Part shown: piece after piece, positions 43,680 to 52,396 of the stretch
Layout of the letters: each line of letters begins with the position of its first letter
Numbering within the stretch: position 1 is the first letter of the stretch
Origin: JAAYEA01 sp012689325
GTDB lineage: Bacteria > Chloroflexota > Anaerolineae > JAAYEA01
Assembly (NCBI GenBank): GCA_036841525.1
Contig: DAITVZ010000003.1
Location: 1 to 64,000, forward strand
Reading direction: 5' to 3'
Length of the DNA stretch: 64,000 bases
The notes under the pieces: generated by a model
Databases searched by the model: none
The model's input: only the letters and a program-made list of their open reading frames with translations
Told to the model about the DNA's origin: nothing
Position numbers and translations under genes: made by a program

Positions 43680-44534
43680 CTAGCGAACCTGCGGAAAGAT
43701 CGCGGCCAGCTCGTGGGCCCGCTCGGCCAGCGCCGCCTCATCCGGGGCCGTCAGTGGCGTCAGAGTCTTTTCCGCCTCGCACATCCACTCCAGGAACTGC
43801 GCGTGGCCGGGGCTGACCGCCGCGGTGACGCCCTTGGAGAGGGTGAAGCGCAGCCCCAGCACCGCTTCCTCATAGGTGTCCACCGGCGAGTACCAGCACT
43901 TGGGCCACTTGCGCGGCTCGCCCTCTTGCCAGCGGCGCTTGGCCATCGCCTTCAGCGCCAGGATGCCCATCCCTTTCTCCTGCGCGGCCTTGAACAGCTT
44001 GGGGCCAAAGCCCTCCTTCAGCCACGAGGTCCAGTTGACCGGGTAGAGCACCGAGTCAAAGTCGAGGTGCTTCATCAGCTCGATGGCCGCGTCCTCGCTA
44101 TGGGCGGAAAAGCCGAGGTAGCGGGCCTTGCCCTGCTCGCGCGCCTTGAGAAAGACCTCCAGCGCCCCGCCAGGGCCGGTGATCTGCGCCACGTCCTCCG
44201 GCTTGGAGACCGCGTGGAACTGGTAGAGATCCACGTGGTCCGTGCGCAACCGCCGCAGCGACTGGTCCAGCTCGCGCTGCGCCCCCTCGGCCAGCCGCTC
44301 GCCGGTCTTGCAGGCCAAAAAGACCTGCTTGCGATACGGCTCCAGCGCCGGGCCCAGCTTGATCTCGGCATCGCCATAGCTGGGCGCCACGTCGAAATAG
44401 TTGATCCCCAACTCTTCCACGGCCCTCGCCACCAGGCGATCGGCCACGGGCTGCTCCTCATTCATCACCAGGATGCCGCCGAAACCCACCACGGTGAGCA
44501 TCTCACCGGTCTTGCCCAACATTCGCTTCTGCAT
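43680..44534 (-). CDS. Aldo/keto reductase
   Basis: The 284-residue protein starts MQKRMLGKTG behind AAGGGG. The catalytic tetrad is visible: Asp and Tyr in NYFDVAPSYGDAE, Lys in FLACKTGER and His in LYQFHAV. It lacks the C-terminal 4Fe-4S domain of some relatives. It reduces aldehydes or keto-sugars with NADPH. Substrate unknown. Confidence 0.9.
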   Translation of the reverse strand: MQKRMLGKTGEMLTVVGFGGILVMNEEQPVADRLVARAVEELGINYFDVAPSYGDAEIKLGPALEPYRKQVFLACKTGERLAEGAQRELDQSLRRLRTDHVDLYQFHAVSKPEDVAQITGPGGALEVFLKAREQGKARYLGFSAHSEDAAIELMKHLDFDSVLYPVNWTSWLKEGFGPKLFKAAQEKGMGILALKAMAKRRWQEGEPRKWPKCWYSPVDTYEEAVLGLRFTLSKGVTAAVSPGHAQFLEWMCEAEKTLTPLTAPDEAALAERAHELAAIFPQVR

Positions 44535-44610
44535 CTCAACGCCCCTTTCCTTGGTCCCCACCTTCTGGCCTGTATCGTAGCAGAAGCGGGCCAATCGGTC
44601 AAATCGTGAG

Positions 44611-44638
44611 TTGACGGCCTTGGCAATCTGCGTATGCT
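44611..44638 (+). promoter_or_regulatory. Promoter of the 44700-47262 gene set
   Basis: TTGACG (44611-44616), 16-base spacer, TATGCT (44633-44638), 61 bases before the GTG start. Confidence 0.6.
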
Positions 44639-44699
44639 TGGGGCGCGGTGGCCGTCGTCCAGATGGCCCGCGGCACATCTCGCATTGTGGAGGTACACG

Positions 44700-45149
44700 G
44701 TGAGGGTCTTTGACTGGAGAAACGCGCGGATGCGCGCCGAGTCCAACATCGCTTTCGGCATCTTGCTCCTGGTTCTGGCGCTGCTAGCCCAGCCCTTTGC
44801 CTCGTTCACCAGTTGGATCAGCGGCGCCTCCACCGGCCCGCTGATCCTAGCGGTCGTCGGCGTGGCGGCCTTTCTCGCCATCGCCCGTTGGCGCCAGCGC
44901 GGCGCGCCAACGGTCTATGGTCTGAACACCGTCGCCGTGGCCCTGATCGCCTACGCCGCCGTGATGCTCATGTCGGCGGAGCGCACCGACGAGCTGGTGC
45001 GCTCCATGGCCAGCTCCCGGCTGATCATGGTCGTTCTCGGAGCGGCCCTGATCGCCATGGGCTATTTCTTGCGGCGCACCTATGCCCGCCGCGAGCTCGA
45101 GGAGCCCCTGGAAGAGCCCGCTGCGGAACCGCCGGCTCCGCAGCCGTAG
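44700..45149 (+). CDS. Four-helix membrane protein, function unknown
   Basis: The 149-residue protein starts at GTG six bases after GGAGG (a later ATG at residue 11 is the alternative). It has four hydrophobic helices (about 17-37, 45-61, 72-88, 103-121) and a C-terminal Glu/Pro-rich cytoplasmic tail. No family recognised. It is 41 bases ahead of the GH5-like gene and may share its transcript. Confidence 0.75.
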   Translation: MRVFDWRNARMRAESNIAFGILLLVLALLAQPFASFTSWISGASTGPLILAVVGVAAFLAIARWRQRGAPTVYGLNTVAVALIAYAAVMLMSAERTDELVRSMASSRLIMVVLGAALIAMGYFLRRTYARRELEEPLEEPAAEPPAPQP

Positions 45150-45190
45150 CTCACCAGCCGATCGTCGGACCGCTGAACGAGGAGGCCGCG

Positions 45191-46138
45191 ATGGAGTCAG
45201 CAGCGCCCGCCCGTGTCCTCGCCATCCGGGGCGCCCAGCTCTGGCTGGACGAGCAGCCTTTCTACTGGCAGGGCCTCAGCTTTTTCAACGCCCTCTATAA
45301 CCCGGCGTTCAACCGGAGCGAGGCCGCGCACCGGCGCTGGCTGCGCAAGTTCGTGGCCAACGGCGTGAACGTCTTGCGCGTGTGGTGCCAGTGGGATTTC
45401 TCGCCGCCGCGCACCTTTGTGGATGTCTCCCCCGACCACACCATGTACACCCCCGAGGGCTTGGTGCGCGACCGGCCGATGAACCGCCTGCTGGACCTCA
45501 TCGAGGCCGCCAACGAGCTTGGGATGGTTATCGAGGTGACGCTCTTTTCCCACGAGAAGCAGCCCAACCTCCCCGCCGAGGCGCTGGAGCGGGCCTCTCG
45601 CCTGATGGCGCTGAGACTGCGCCCTCACCGTAACCTGGTCATGCAGGTCTGGAACGAGGATTCCACCGAGGTGGCGCGCTGCTTCCATGCCATCAAGGCC
45701 GTCGACCCGGCGCGGCTGGTCACCAATTCGCCGGGCGTCGCCAATGTCCTCGGCGACGCGGCGCAGAACACCATGCTCGACCTGCTGACGCCGCACACCG
45801 TGCGCCACCAGGCGGAGCGCTTCTGGGAGGAGGCCCCCCGCCAGATCGCCCAGCTCCGGGCCGCCTACGCCAAGCCCGTGATCGATGACGAGCCGGCGCG
45901 GACCGGCATCCGCCAGTTCGGCGGCATCCCCGAGTCTCACGCGGAACAGCACATCGCCCAAATCGCCGCGGTGCGCCAGGCGGGCGGCTACCACACCTAC
46001 CACCATGACATGTTCCAGAGCGACTATGGCTCGCCCGCTACGCCGCCCCAGGGCCTCCCTGACCCCGATTTCAGCGCCTTTCACCGCCAGGTCTTTGACT
46101 ATCTCCGCGACCATCCCACGTGGACAATCGACGAATGA
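45191..46138 (+). CDS. GH5-like cellulase-fold glycoside hydrolase
   Basis: The 315-residue protein starts MESAAPARVL behind GAGGAGG. TIM-barrel signatures: GVNVLRVWCQWDF, the acid/base pair NED in VMQVWNEDST, and a likely nucleophile Glu in VIDDEPAR. This resembles single-domain GH5/cellulase-family enzymes without signal peptide. The target is probably an oligosaccharide or a glycoside. It overlaps the next gene by ATGA. Confidence 0.75.
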   Translation: MESAAPARVLAIRGAQLWLDEQPFYWQGLSFFNALYNPAFNRSEAAHRRWLRKFVANGVNVLRVWCQWDFSPPRTFVDVSPDHTMYTPEGLVRDRPMNRLLDLIEAANELGMVIEVTLFSHEKQPNLPAEALERASRLMALRLRPHRNLVMQVWNEDSTEVARCFHAIKAVDPARLVTNSPGVANVLGDAAQNTMLDLLTPHTVRHQAERFWEEAPRQIAQLRAAYAKPVIDDEPARTGIRQFGGIPESHAEQHIAQIAAVRQAGGYHTYHHDMFQSDYGSPATPPQGLPDPDFSAFHRQVFDYLRDHPTWTIDE

Positions 46139-47262
46139 GCCCGACTGCGGAATTGCTGCGCCCCGCGCCCGACCCCTCGGCGGCGCGCGCCCTGTTCGCC
46201 GAAATGCCGATGCACCTGGCTCCCCAAGCCGTCACCGGCGGCACGGCCCCCGGCGTCGTCTACCTCGATGACCCGTCTCAACCGCGCAGCGCGCTCCTGC
46301 GCGCGGGCTATCGCTTCTACCTGGCCGGGGAGCCGCGCAATGACCAGTTCAACGAGGCGCTGCGGCGGCTCTTCGCGGAGGTCATCTATCCCCAAGCCCA
46401 TCGCGCCGGCGAGGTCGCCTATTCGCTCCACTATCCCTCCGCCGGCTGGGAACGCGAGATCGAGGCGATCCTGCAGGGCAAGCACCCCCTGCGCGAGGCG
46501 CACCGCCACTATGCCCTGACCCGCTTGCGCCACGATTGGCGGGCCCTGCTCCCCGCGGGGTTCGCGGTGCGCGCCGTGGATGACGTCCTGCTGCGCGAGG
46601 AGGGGCTGGGCAGCCTGAACGCATTGCGCGAAGAGATGGTCTCCGAGTGCCCCTCGGTGGAGTACTTTGTGGCTCATCGCTTCGGGCGGTGCATCACCCA
46701 CGGGGACGAGTTGGCGGGGTGGTGCCTATCCGAGTACAACTGCGCCGACGCCTGCGAGGTGGGCATCGAGACCCGCCCCGCTTACCGTCGCCGGGGCCTG
46801 GCCACCGTGGCCGCCAGCGCGCTGGTCGAACAGGCGCTGTCGCGGGGAATGGCCCGGGTTGGCTGGCACTGCCATGCCCGCAACGAGGCCTCCAGCGCCA
46901 CCGCCCTCAAGGTCGGCTTTGAGCTGTCCGCCGAGTACACCACTTATTTCGCCTGGTTCGACGAGGTCGCCAACCTGGCGGTCAACGGCAACCAGCGGCT
47001 CTGGCAGCGCGACTATAAGGGGGCGCTGGCGTGGTACCGGCGCGCCTTCGCGGCGGGCGACCCGCCAGCGTGGGCCTGGCTCCGAGCCGCGGAGGCCAGC
47101 AGCCTGCTCGGAGAGGTCGATGCCGCGCTGGGCTATCTGCAAGGAGCGCTGGAGCGGGGCTTTGCCGATGCAGCGTACCTGCGCGAGGCGCCGGCCCTCG
47201 CCGCAGCGCGCGAGAGCGCCGGCTGGGCGCCCTTGCTGCGGCGCTTGGCGCCAGAGGGTTAG
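46135..47262 (+). CDS. GNAT acetyltransferase with C-terminal TPR-like region
   Basis: The 375-residue protein starts at ATGA, overlapping the previous stop. The GNAT domain is in the middle (about 165-285): IETRPAYRRRGLATVAASAL is the acetyl-CoA loop and HCHARNEASSATALKVGF the usual end. A C-terminal 80 residues (YKGALAWYRRAFAAGDPPAW and a second repeat) look like two TPR helices. The N-terminal 100 residues are an extra domain. Substrate unknown. Confidence 0.83.
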   Translation: MSPTAELLRPAPDPSAARALFAEMPMHLAPQAVTGGTAPGVVYLDDPSQPRSALLRAGYRFYLAGEPRNDQFNEALRRLFAEVIYPQAHRAGEVAYSLHYPSAGWEREIEAILQGKHPLREAHRHYALTRLRHDWRALLPAGFAVRAVDDVLLREEGLGSLNALREEMVSECPSVEYFVAHRFGRCITHGDELAGWCLSEYNCADACEVGIETRPAYRRRGLATVAASALVEQALSRGMARVGWHCHARNEASSATALKVGFELSAEYTTYFAWFDEVANLAVNGNQRLWQRDYKGALAWYRRAFAAGDPPAWAWLRAAEASSLLGEVDAALGYLQGALERGFADAAYLREAPALAAARESAGWAPLLRRLAPEG

Positions 47263-47735
47263 CGAGGCTCCTCGCCCGGCTCGTCCGAGATCACCTGCCA
47301 GAAACGGAGGTCCTCCTGCATGCTAGCCAGGCGTTCCTCCGGGATCTGGACGTAGAGGCCGTTGGCTTCCACGGCGACCGAGCCGTCCTGCAGGCGAATC
47401 TCGCCGCGCGCCTCCAGGGAGCGGCTCTTGAGCCGGACGATCTCGCCGATGACGGTCAAGGGCTGGCCGATGGGCACCGGCTGGCGGTAGCGCAGCTCCA
47501 GCCGCGCCGTCGCCATCCAGAGGTTCTTCTTGGTGAGAACGCGCCCCGCCGCCTCGTCCAGCAGCGTGGCGGCGATGCCGCCGTGCAAGACGCCGGGGTA
47601 GCCCTGATGCTCCTCGCCTGGCGTCCACCGGGCGACGACCCGTCCCTCTTCGTCGTCATAGAAGGAGAGGTGCAGGCCAATGGGGTTGTGGACGCCACAG
47701 ACAAAGCACATGGCCGAGTTAGGTTGTTTTTGCAT
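47259..47735 (-). CDS. PaaI/YigI-type hotdog thioesterase
   Basis: 158 residues. It begins with a short Cys pair (CFVCGVHNPIGLHL), typical of a hotdog thioesterase subgroup, and has the hotdog signature YPGVLHGGIAATLLDEAAG with the catalytic Asp/Glu. It hydrolyses acyl-CoA or a similar thioester. AGAGGAGA precedes the ATG. It overlaps the GNAT stop by 4 bases (convergent). Confidence 0.88.
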   Translation of the reverse strand: MQKQPNSAMCFVCGVHNPIGLHLSFYDDEEGRVVARWTPGEEHQGYPGVLHGGIAATLLDEAAGRVLTKKNLWMATARLELRYRQPVPIGQPLTVIGEIVRLKSRSLEARGEIRLQDGSVAVEANGLYVQIPEERLASMQEDLRFWQVISDEPGEEPR

Positions 47736-47810
47736 GATGTGATCTCCTCTTGGGTCCGGCATTCTAGCACCGACGCGGGGTTCGGACAAACGCTTCCGAG
47801 GGAGGGTAGC

Positions 47811-48773
47811 ATGGAAACACCGGTATTCGATGTGCTCGCGTACGGGGCCGTGGGCGACGGCCACACGGACAACACCGCCGCCTTCTCGGACTGCCTGAAG
47901 GCGATGATCGAGGCCGGAGGCGGCCGGATGGTGGTGCCCGCCGGCGTCTATCGCGGCAGGATCGCGATCCCCGCGGTTTCCAGGCCAACGCCGAGCTGGA
48001 TCACCCTGGAGATCGTGGGCGAGCGCGAGCCAACCCCCGTTTTTGGGACGATCGGGGCGTTCCCGTTGCAGGACAGCGGCGTGATCATCAAGTGCTTGGA
48101 CGCATCGGGCCCCGCGGTCATCTCGGCCAGCCCTCCGACCGATTCGCTCTACGGGGGGTTCTCTGCCGTCAACGTGGTGCTCAGGAACCTGGATGTCCGC
48201 ACCTATGACGATCCAGGCATCGGCGGCATCGATCTGGAGCATGCCGCGCAGTGCAAGCTGGAGAACGTCTTTATCAACACCGGCGTGTATAACGTGCAGG
48301 CCGTCCAGCCCTCCCATGGCGCCTGCGGGCTCGTCACCCCGGCCATCAATAACGGCGCGTGGGCGGTCCTGCGAAACGTGGTCATCACTGGCTATCACAC
48401 CGGCATCGTGGTCAACGAGCACACCGACGGGGACAGCATCGTGGTGGCCAGCAACATCAACGGCCTGGATTTTGCCCAGGCTTACCACGCCTCCCGCTTC
48501 GCCCGCGTCGGCGCCTACCGCAACACCCATAACATCACGGTGACCGGCAGGCACGGGTTCACCATCGAGCAACTGAACATCGAGCACGCCGGGCCGGGGC
48601 AGACGAATGAGCAGAACGCCTGGCAGGCGATCGTCAGCGACATCGACGACCCTCGCAACCTCGGCATCGCCGACATCAACTATTGGGTGGTGCTTGGCAA
48701 CGTCGGCGTGAGCGAGGATTTCCGCTGCAACGGCGGCGCCTCGATTCGCGCCCGGAGAATCGGCTCCGCCTAG
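47811..48773 (+). CDS. Right-handed beta-helix protein (pectate-lyase/GH28-like)
   Basis: The 320-residue protein starts METPVFDVLA behind GGGAGGG. It opens with FDVLAYGAVGDGHTDNTAAF, the entry motif of pectate-lyase-3/GH28-type folds, and then shows helix-repeat-like beta strands (VNVVLRNLDVRTY, CKLENVFINTGVYN, AVLRNVVITGYHTGIVV). There is no signal peptide and the GH28 catalytic Asp set is not recognisable, so it may be a lyase, a phage-tail-like binding protein or a lectin. The sugar context favours polysaccharide action. Confidence 0.75.
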   Translation: METPVFDVLAYGAVGDGHTDNTAAFSDCLKAMIEAGGGRMVVPAGVYRGRIAIPAVSRPTPSWITLEIVGEREPTPVFGTIGAFPLQDSGVIIKCLDASGPAVISASPPTDSLYGGFSAVNVVLRNLDVRTYDDPGIGGIDLEHAAQCKLENVFINTGVYNVQAVQPSHGACGLVTPAINNGAWAVLRNVVITGYHTGIVVNEHTDGDSIVVASNINGLDFAQAYHASRFARVGAYRNTHNITVTGRHGFTIEQLNIEHAGPGQTNEQNAWQAIVSDIDDPRNLGIADINYWVVLGNVGVSEDFRCNGGASIRARRIGSA

Positions 48774-48839
48774 GTGCAGCAAGCGGGCGCCGCATCCGGG
48801 CCGCCATCTGAGCCGGGTTGGTTTCCGCTGTCTGGTTTT

Positions 48840-48868
48840 TTGCCAAAACGCGGGAGGCGTGGTACCCT
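48840..48868 (+). promoter_or_regulatory. Promoter of the Gfo/Idh/MocA operon
   Basis: TTGCCA (48840-48845), 17-base spacer, TACCCT (48863-48868), 66 bases before the first ATG. Confidence 0.5.
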
Positions 48869-48933
48869 CACCGCAGCGTGGCCTCCGCTGGCGCGCGAAC
48901 CGCACTATAGCATGAACTGGAGGGAGCCTTACC

Positions 48934-49974
48934 ATGTTGAAAGCAGGGTTGATCGGCTGCGGGCGCATCGTCGAGCAGGGACATGTCCCCGCCTTTGAGG
49001 AACTGGCCGGCCGCGTCCAGGTCGTCGCCGTCTCGGACCCGGTGGAGGCGCGGCGCAACCTCATCGGCGACCGTCTGGGCGTCCCGGCGGCCGCTCGCTT
49101 CGCCGACTATCATGACATGCTCAAGCTGGACGGCCTCGATTTCGTGGACATGGCCTTGCCGCACTTTTTGCACGAGGAGGCCATCGTCGCCGCGGCCAAG
49201 GCCGGGCAGAACATCCTCACGGAAAAGCCGCTCACCACGTCCATGGCCTCGGCCAACCGCATCATCGACGCCGTGGAAAAGGCGGGCGTCAAGATGTGCG
49301 TGATCCACAACTATCGCCATGGCGCGGCGGCGGCCAAGGCCATCGAGCTGGCCAAGTCGGGCGTCATCGGCCAGCCGTTCCTGATCCGCTACGAGTACCT
49401 CGGCGGAAGCCACTATGCCGGCGCGGCGGGCTACGACCCCGACTGGCGCACCAAGTCCGGCCGGGGCGGCGGCGGCGCGCTCATCGATAACGGCTACCAC
49501 TACCTCTACATGGCCGAGACGCTGATGGGTTCGCCCATCGTCCAGGCCTACGGCCGGGTGGGCACCTGGGTGCAGCACCAGGACGTGGAGGACATCGCGG
49601 CGGTCCTTTTGGCCCACGCCAACGGCGGCACCACCAGCCTGCAATCGGGCTGGGGCGTCAAGGGCGGCGGCCAGGCCGTGGGCGAGGTCCACGGCACACT
49701 GGGCAGCCTGCGCTTCGTCCGCGGAGGCAACCCGCTCGAGATCTATATCAACGCCGAGGGGCAATGGAAGCCTGTCGAGCTGGAGAACCCCAACGTCAAC
49801 GCCTTTGCCGGCATCTTTTCCCGCTTTTTCGATGCCATGGAGACCGGCGGCCCCATGCCGGTGAGCGTCTATGAGGCGCGCCACAACCTCGCCATCGTCA
49901 TGTCGGGTTACGCCTCGTCCAAGAGCGGCCAGGCCGTGAACGTCAGCGACGTCGAGTTCGGCGGAGAGCGGTAG
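48934..49974 (+). CDS. Gfo/Idh/MocA family oxidoreductase
   Basis: The 346-residue enzyme has NAD(P)-binding GLIGCGRIVEQGHVP at the start, EKPLTTSMASA (EKP loop) near 96, and the catalytic segment GGALIDNGYHYLYMAE near 180 with conserved Asp/His. It oxidises or epimerises a sugar or inositol hydroxyl. Fifty-two bases separate it from a second, related oxidoreductase gene. TGGAGGGA precedes the ATG. Confidence 0.92.
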   Translation: MLKAGLIGCGRIVEQGHVPAFEELAGRVQVVAVSDPVEARRNLIGDRLGVPAAARFADYHDMLKLDGLDFVDMALPHFLHEEAIVAAAKAGQNILTEKPLTTSMASANRIIDAVEKAGVKMCVIHNYRHGAAAAKAIELAKSGVIGQPFLIRYEYLGGSHYAGAAGYDPDWRTKSGRGGGGALIDNGYHYLYMAETLMGSPIVQAYGRVGTWVQHQDVEDIAAVLLAHANGGTTSLQSGWGVKGGGQAVGEVHGTLGSLRFVRGGNPLEIYINAEGQWKPVELENPNVNAFAGIFSRFFDAMETGGPMPVSVYEARHNLAIVMSGYASSKSGQAVNVSDVEFGGER

Positions 49975-50026
49975 CCCCTGGCTGCCGTTGTCTCGATAGA
50001 AAACCATCATAACAGAGGAGACAGTC

Positions 50027-51106
50027 ATGAGCACGGAGAAAAAGCTGAAAGCCGCCGTCATCGGCGCGGGGATGATTCCCACCCGGTCGCACATCCCGGC
50101 CTACCAGCGCTTGTCCAATGTGCAGGTGGTCGCCGTCTGCGACGTCAAGCTGGATCGCGCGCAGGCCGCCGCCAAGGCCGCGGGCGTGCCCAACGCCTAT
50201 GCCGACTATAAAGAGATGCTGGCCAAGGAAAAGCCCGACCTGGTGAGCGTCTGCACGCCCAACATGTTCCACGCCGAGATGACCATCGCCGCGCTGGAAA
50301 GCGGCGCCAACGTCATCTGCGAAAAGCCCATGGCCCTGAAGTACAAGGATGCCCAGGCCATGGTCGCCACCGCCAAAAAGGTGGGCAAGCAGCTCACCAT
50401 CGCCTTCAGCAACCGCCCCCGCGCGGACATGCAGTTGCTGCGCCGGTATGCCGAGCAAGGGCTCTTTGGTGACATCTATTATGTCAACGCTCAGTACCTG
50501 CGCCGCAGCGGCATCCCCGGCTATGGCAGCTGGTTCACCAACAAGGACATGGCCGGCGGCGGCTCCATGCTCGACATCGGCGTGCACTATCTGGACCTGG
50601 CGCTGTGGATCATGGGCCACCCGAAGCCCGTCTCCGTGGCCGCCTCGTCCTACGCCAAGTTCGGCCCGCGCGCCATGGGCCTCGGCGGCTGGGGCGCCGA
50701 CATCCTCCCGCCCCCGCAGCGCTGCGACGTGGACGACATGGTGGTGACCCGCGTCATGTTCGAGAACGGCGCCACCCTGCTGGTGCAGGCTAGCTGGGCC
50801 GCGTATCTCAAGTCCGGCGAGCGCATCCAGGTCCTCGGCACCGAGATGGGGGCGGACTGCTACCCGGTCCTCAACGGCACCGATCACCCCGTCCGCATCT
50901 ATGACGACATGAACGGCGAGGCCGTCGAGATCATCCCCGACCTCCCGAGGGTCGCCGTGAGCGGGCATGCCGCCATCATCGAGGAATGGGTCAAGAACCT
51001 GGACAAGCCCGAGGCGCCCATCCCCGCCTGGCAGGGCGCCATGACGGCCCAGATCATCGAGGCCGCCTACAAGTCCGCCGAGACCGGCGAGATGATCAAG
51101 CTCTAG
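50027..51106 (+). CDS. Gfo/Idh/MocA family oxidoreductase
   Basis: 359 residues with AVIGAGMIPTRSHIPAY, CEKPMALKYKDAQ (EKP) and GGSMLDIGVHYLDLALWI (Asp/His catalytic pair). It belongs to the same family as the previous gene but is clearly different in sequence, so the two may catalyse successive or opposite oxidations of one sugar. AGAGGAGAC precedes the ATG. It is followed by the hairpin region 51117-51167. Confidence 0.92.
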   Translation: MSTEKKLKAAVIGAGMIPTRSHIPAYQRLSNVQVVAVCDVKLDRAQAAAKAAGVPNAYADYKEMLAKEKPDLVSVCTPNMFHAEMTIAALESGANVICEKPMALKYKDAQAMVATAKKVGKQLTIAFSNRPRADMQLLRRYAEQGLFGDIYYVNAQYLRRSGIPGYGSWFTNKDMAGGGSMLDIGVHYLDLALWIMGHPKPVSVAASSYAKFGPRAMGLGGWGADILPPPQRCDVDDMVVTRVMFENGATLLVQASWAAYLKSGERIQVLGTEMGADCYPVLNGTDHPVRIYDDMNGEAVEIIPDLPRVAVSGHAAIIEEWVKNLDKPEAPIPAWQGAMTAQIIEAAYKSAETGEMIKL

Positions 51107-51116
51107 ACACTAGCCG

Positions 51117-51167
51117 GAGGCCCTTAGGGTCGTGCACGGCCCTAAGGGCCTCTCCCAGGAGAGGCCC
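51117..51167 (+). promoter_or_regulatory. Two mutually exclusive hairpins, one hiding the next ribosome site
   Basis: Hairpin A: GAGGCCCTTAGGG (51117-51129) pairs fully over 13 bases with 51140-51152. Hairpin B: GGGCCTCTCC (51146-51155) pairs with GGAGAGGCCC (51158-51167), closing as about 9 pairs with a CCAG loop. They share 51146-51152, so only one can form. Hairpin B holds the Shine-Dalgarno GGAGAG of the gene at 51170. This has the logic of a translational switch; a plain terminator is the alternative. Confidence 0.6.
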
Positions 51168-51169
51168 CT

Positions 51170-52144
51170 ATGCTCAAGATCGATAGCCATATTCACGTCT
51201 CTGGCGATCACCCCGATTGCGTCGCGCTGCTGGACCGCCTGGACATCAAGATGTTCAACAACTGCGTGGCCTCCGGGTCTGCGATGGGTTGGCGCGCTCA
51301 GCGCGAGATGTACCGGCAGCTCGCCAAGCGATATGCCGAGCGCTATGCCTGGTGCACCACCATCGACCTGCCCGATTTCTCGCCGGACTATGCCGAGCGC
51401 GTCATCGCCGAGCTAGAGCAGGATCTGGCCGCGGGCTCACTGGCGTGCAAGTTCTGGAAGAACATCGGCATGGAGGTCCGCAAGCCGAGCGGCGAGTTCC
51501 TCATGATCGACGACCCGCTCTTTGACCCGATCTACGAGTATCTGATCCGCGTGGGCAAGCCGGCGCTGATGCACATCGCCGAGCCGCTGGCCTGCTGGCA
51601 GCCGCTGGTGGAGGGCAATCCACACTATGGCTACTATAGCCAGCACCCGGAATGGCACATGTACACCAAGCCCGACCATCCTTCCCACGCCGAGATCATG
51701 GCCGCCCGCGACCGCGTCCTCGCCAAGCACCCCAAGCTGCGCGTCATCGGCGCGCACCTGGGCAGCCTGGAGTTTGACGTGCGCGAGATCGCCAAGCGGC
51801 TGGACGCCTACCCGAATTTCGCCGTGGACACCTCCGCCCGCGTCCGCGACCTCGCCTACCAGGACCCGGCCACCGTGCGCGAGTTCTTCCTCGCGTACCC
51901 TGACCGCATCCTGTTCGGCACCGACGTGGTCATCCGCGATAGCTTTGCCGCCATGGACCCGGAGGTCCGCCAGAAGCAGGTGCAGCGCCTGGAGGAGACC
52001 TACGCCAGCGAGATGGCCTACTATGAGCAGGATGGCCCGGTCACGCTGCGCGGGGTCGCCTATCAGGGCATCGGCCTGCCGGATCGCGTCCTGCGCAAGC
52101 TCTACCTGGATAACGCCCGCGCCTGGTACCCGGGCATCGCCTGA
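51170..52144 (+). CDS. Amidohydrolase-2 family (TIM-barrel) protein
   Basis: The 324-residue barrel starts MLKIDSHIHVSG (metal His pair), has ALMHIAEP, VIGAHLGSLE and ILFGTDVVI (late Asp). It resembles the same amidohydrolase_2 group as 39917-40663. Following two sugar oxidoreductases it may open a lactone or decarboxylate a sugar acid. Its ribosome binding site, AGGAGAG, lies in a hairpin. Confidence 0.87.
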   Translation: MLKIDSHIHVSGDHPDCVALLDRLDIKMFNNCVASGSAMGWRAQREMYRQLAKRYAERYAWCTTIDLPDFSPDYAERVIAELEQDLAAGSLACKFWKNIGMEVRKPSGEFLMIDDPLFDPIYEYLIRVGKPALMHIAEPLACWQPLVEGNPHYGYYSQHPEWHMYTKPDHPSHAEIMAARDRVLAKHPKLRVIGAHLGSLEFDVREIAKRLDAYPNFAVDTSARVRDLAYQDPATVREFFLAYPDRILFGTDVVIRDSFAAMDPEVRQKQVQRLEETYASEMAYYEQDGPVTLRGVAYQGIGLPDRVLRKLYLDNARAWYPGIA

Positions 52145-52190
52145 TCGCGCCCTCGATACCAAGCTCATACCATGCCCGCACTTGGCAACC

Positions 52191-52243
52191 CGTCCAGGAG
52201 CAGGCGGTCACGCCGACCGGCCTGCCCCTGGACGTGGTCTTTT
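52191..52243 (+). terminator. Long imperfect hairpin followed by a T run
   Basis: CGTCCAGG (52191-52198) pairs with CCTGGACG (52227-52234), and further in CAGGC and GGTC pair with GACC and GCCTG around an ACGCC loop. TTTT (52240-52243) follows closely. It should end the 48934-52144 transcript. Confidence 0.65.
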
Positions 52244-52252
52244 ACCCACTCC

Positions 52253-52281
52253 TTGACAAATCGCGGTTCTCGCGTTATGCT
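52253..52281 (+). promoter_or_regulatory. Strong promoter of the 52397 gene
   Basis: Perfect TTGACA (52253-52258), 17-base spacer, TATGCT (52276-52281). The leader is about 110 bases. Confidence 0.75.
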
Positions 52282-52396
52282 GGGGGCAAGCCCGCAACAC
52301 ACATCCTGGCCGCGTCGCGCACCGCTTTCTCCCTCGCCTGGGCGATCCCTAAACCCGTTTCCTGGCCGGAGAGGACGAGCAAGGAGGGAATGCGAA

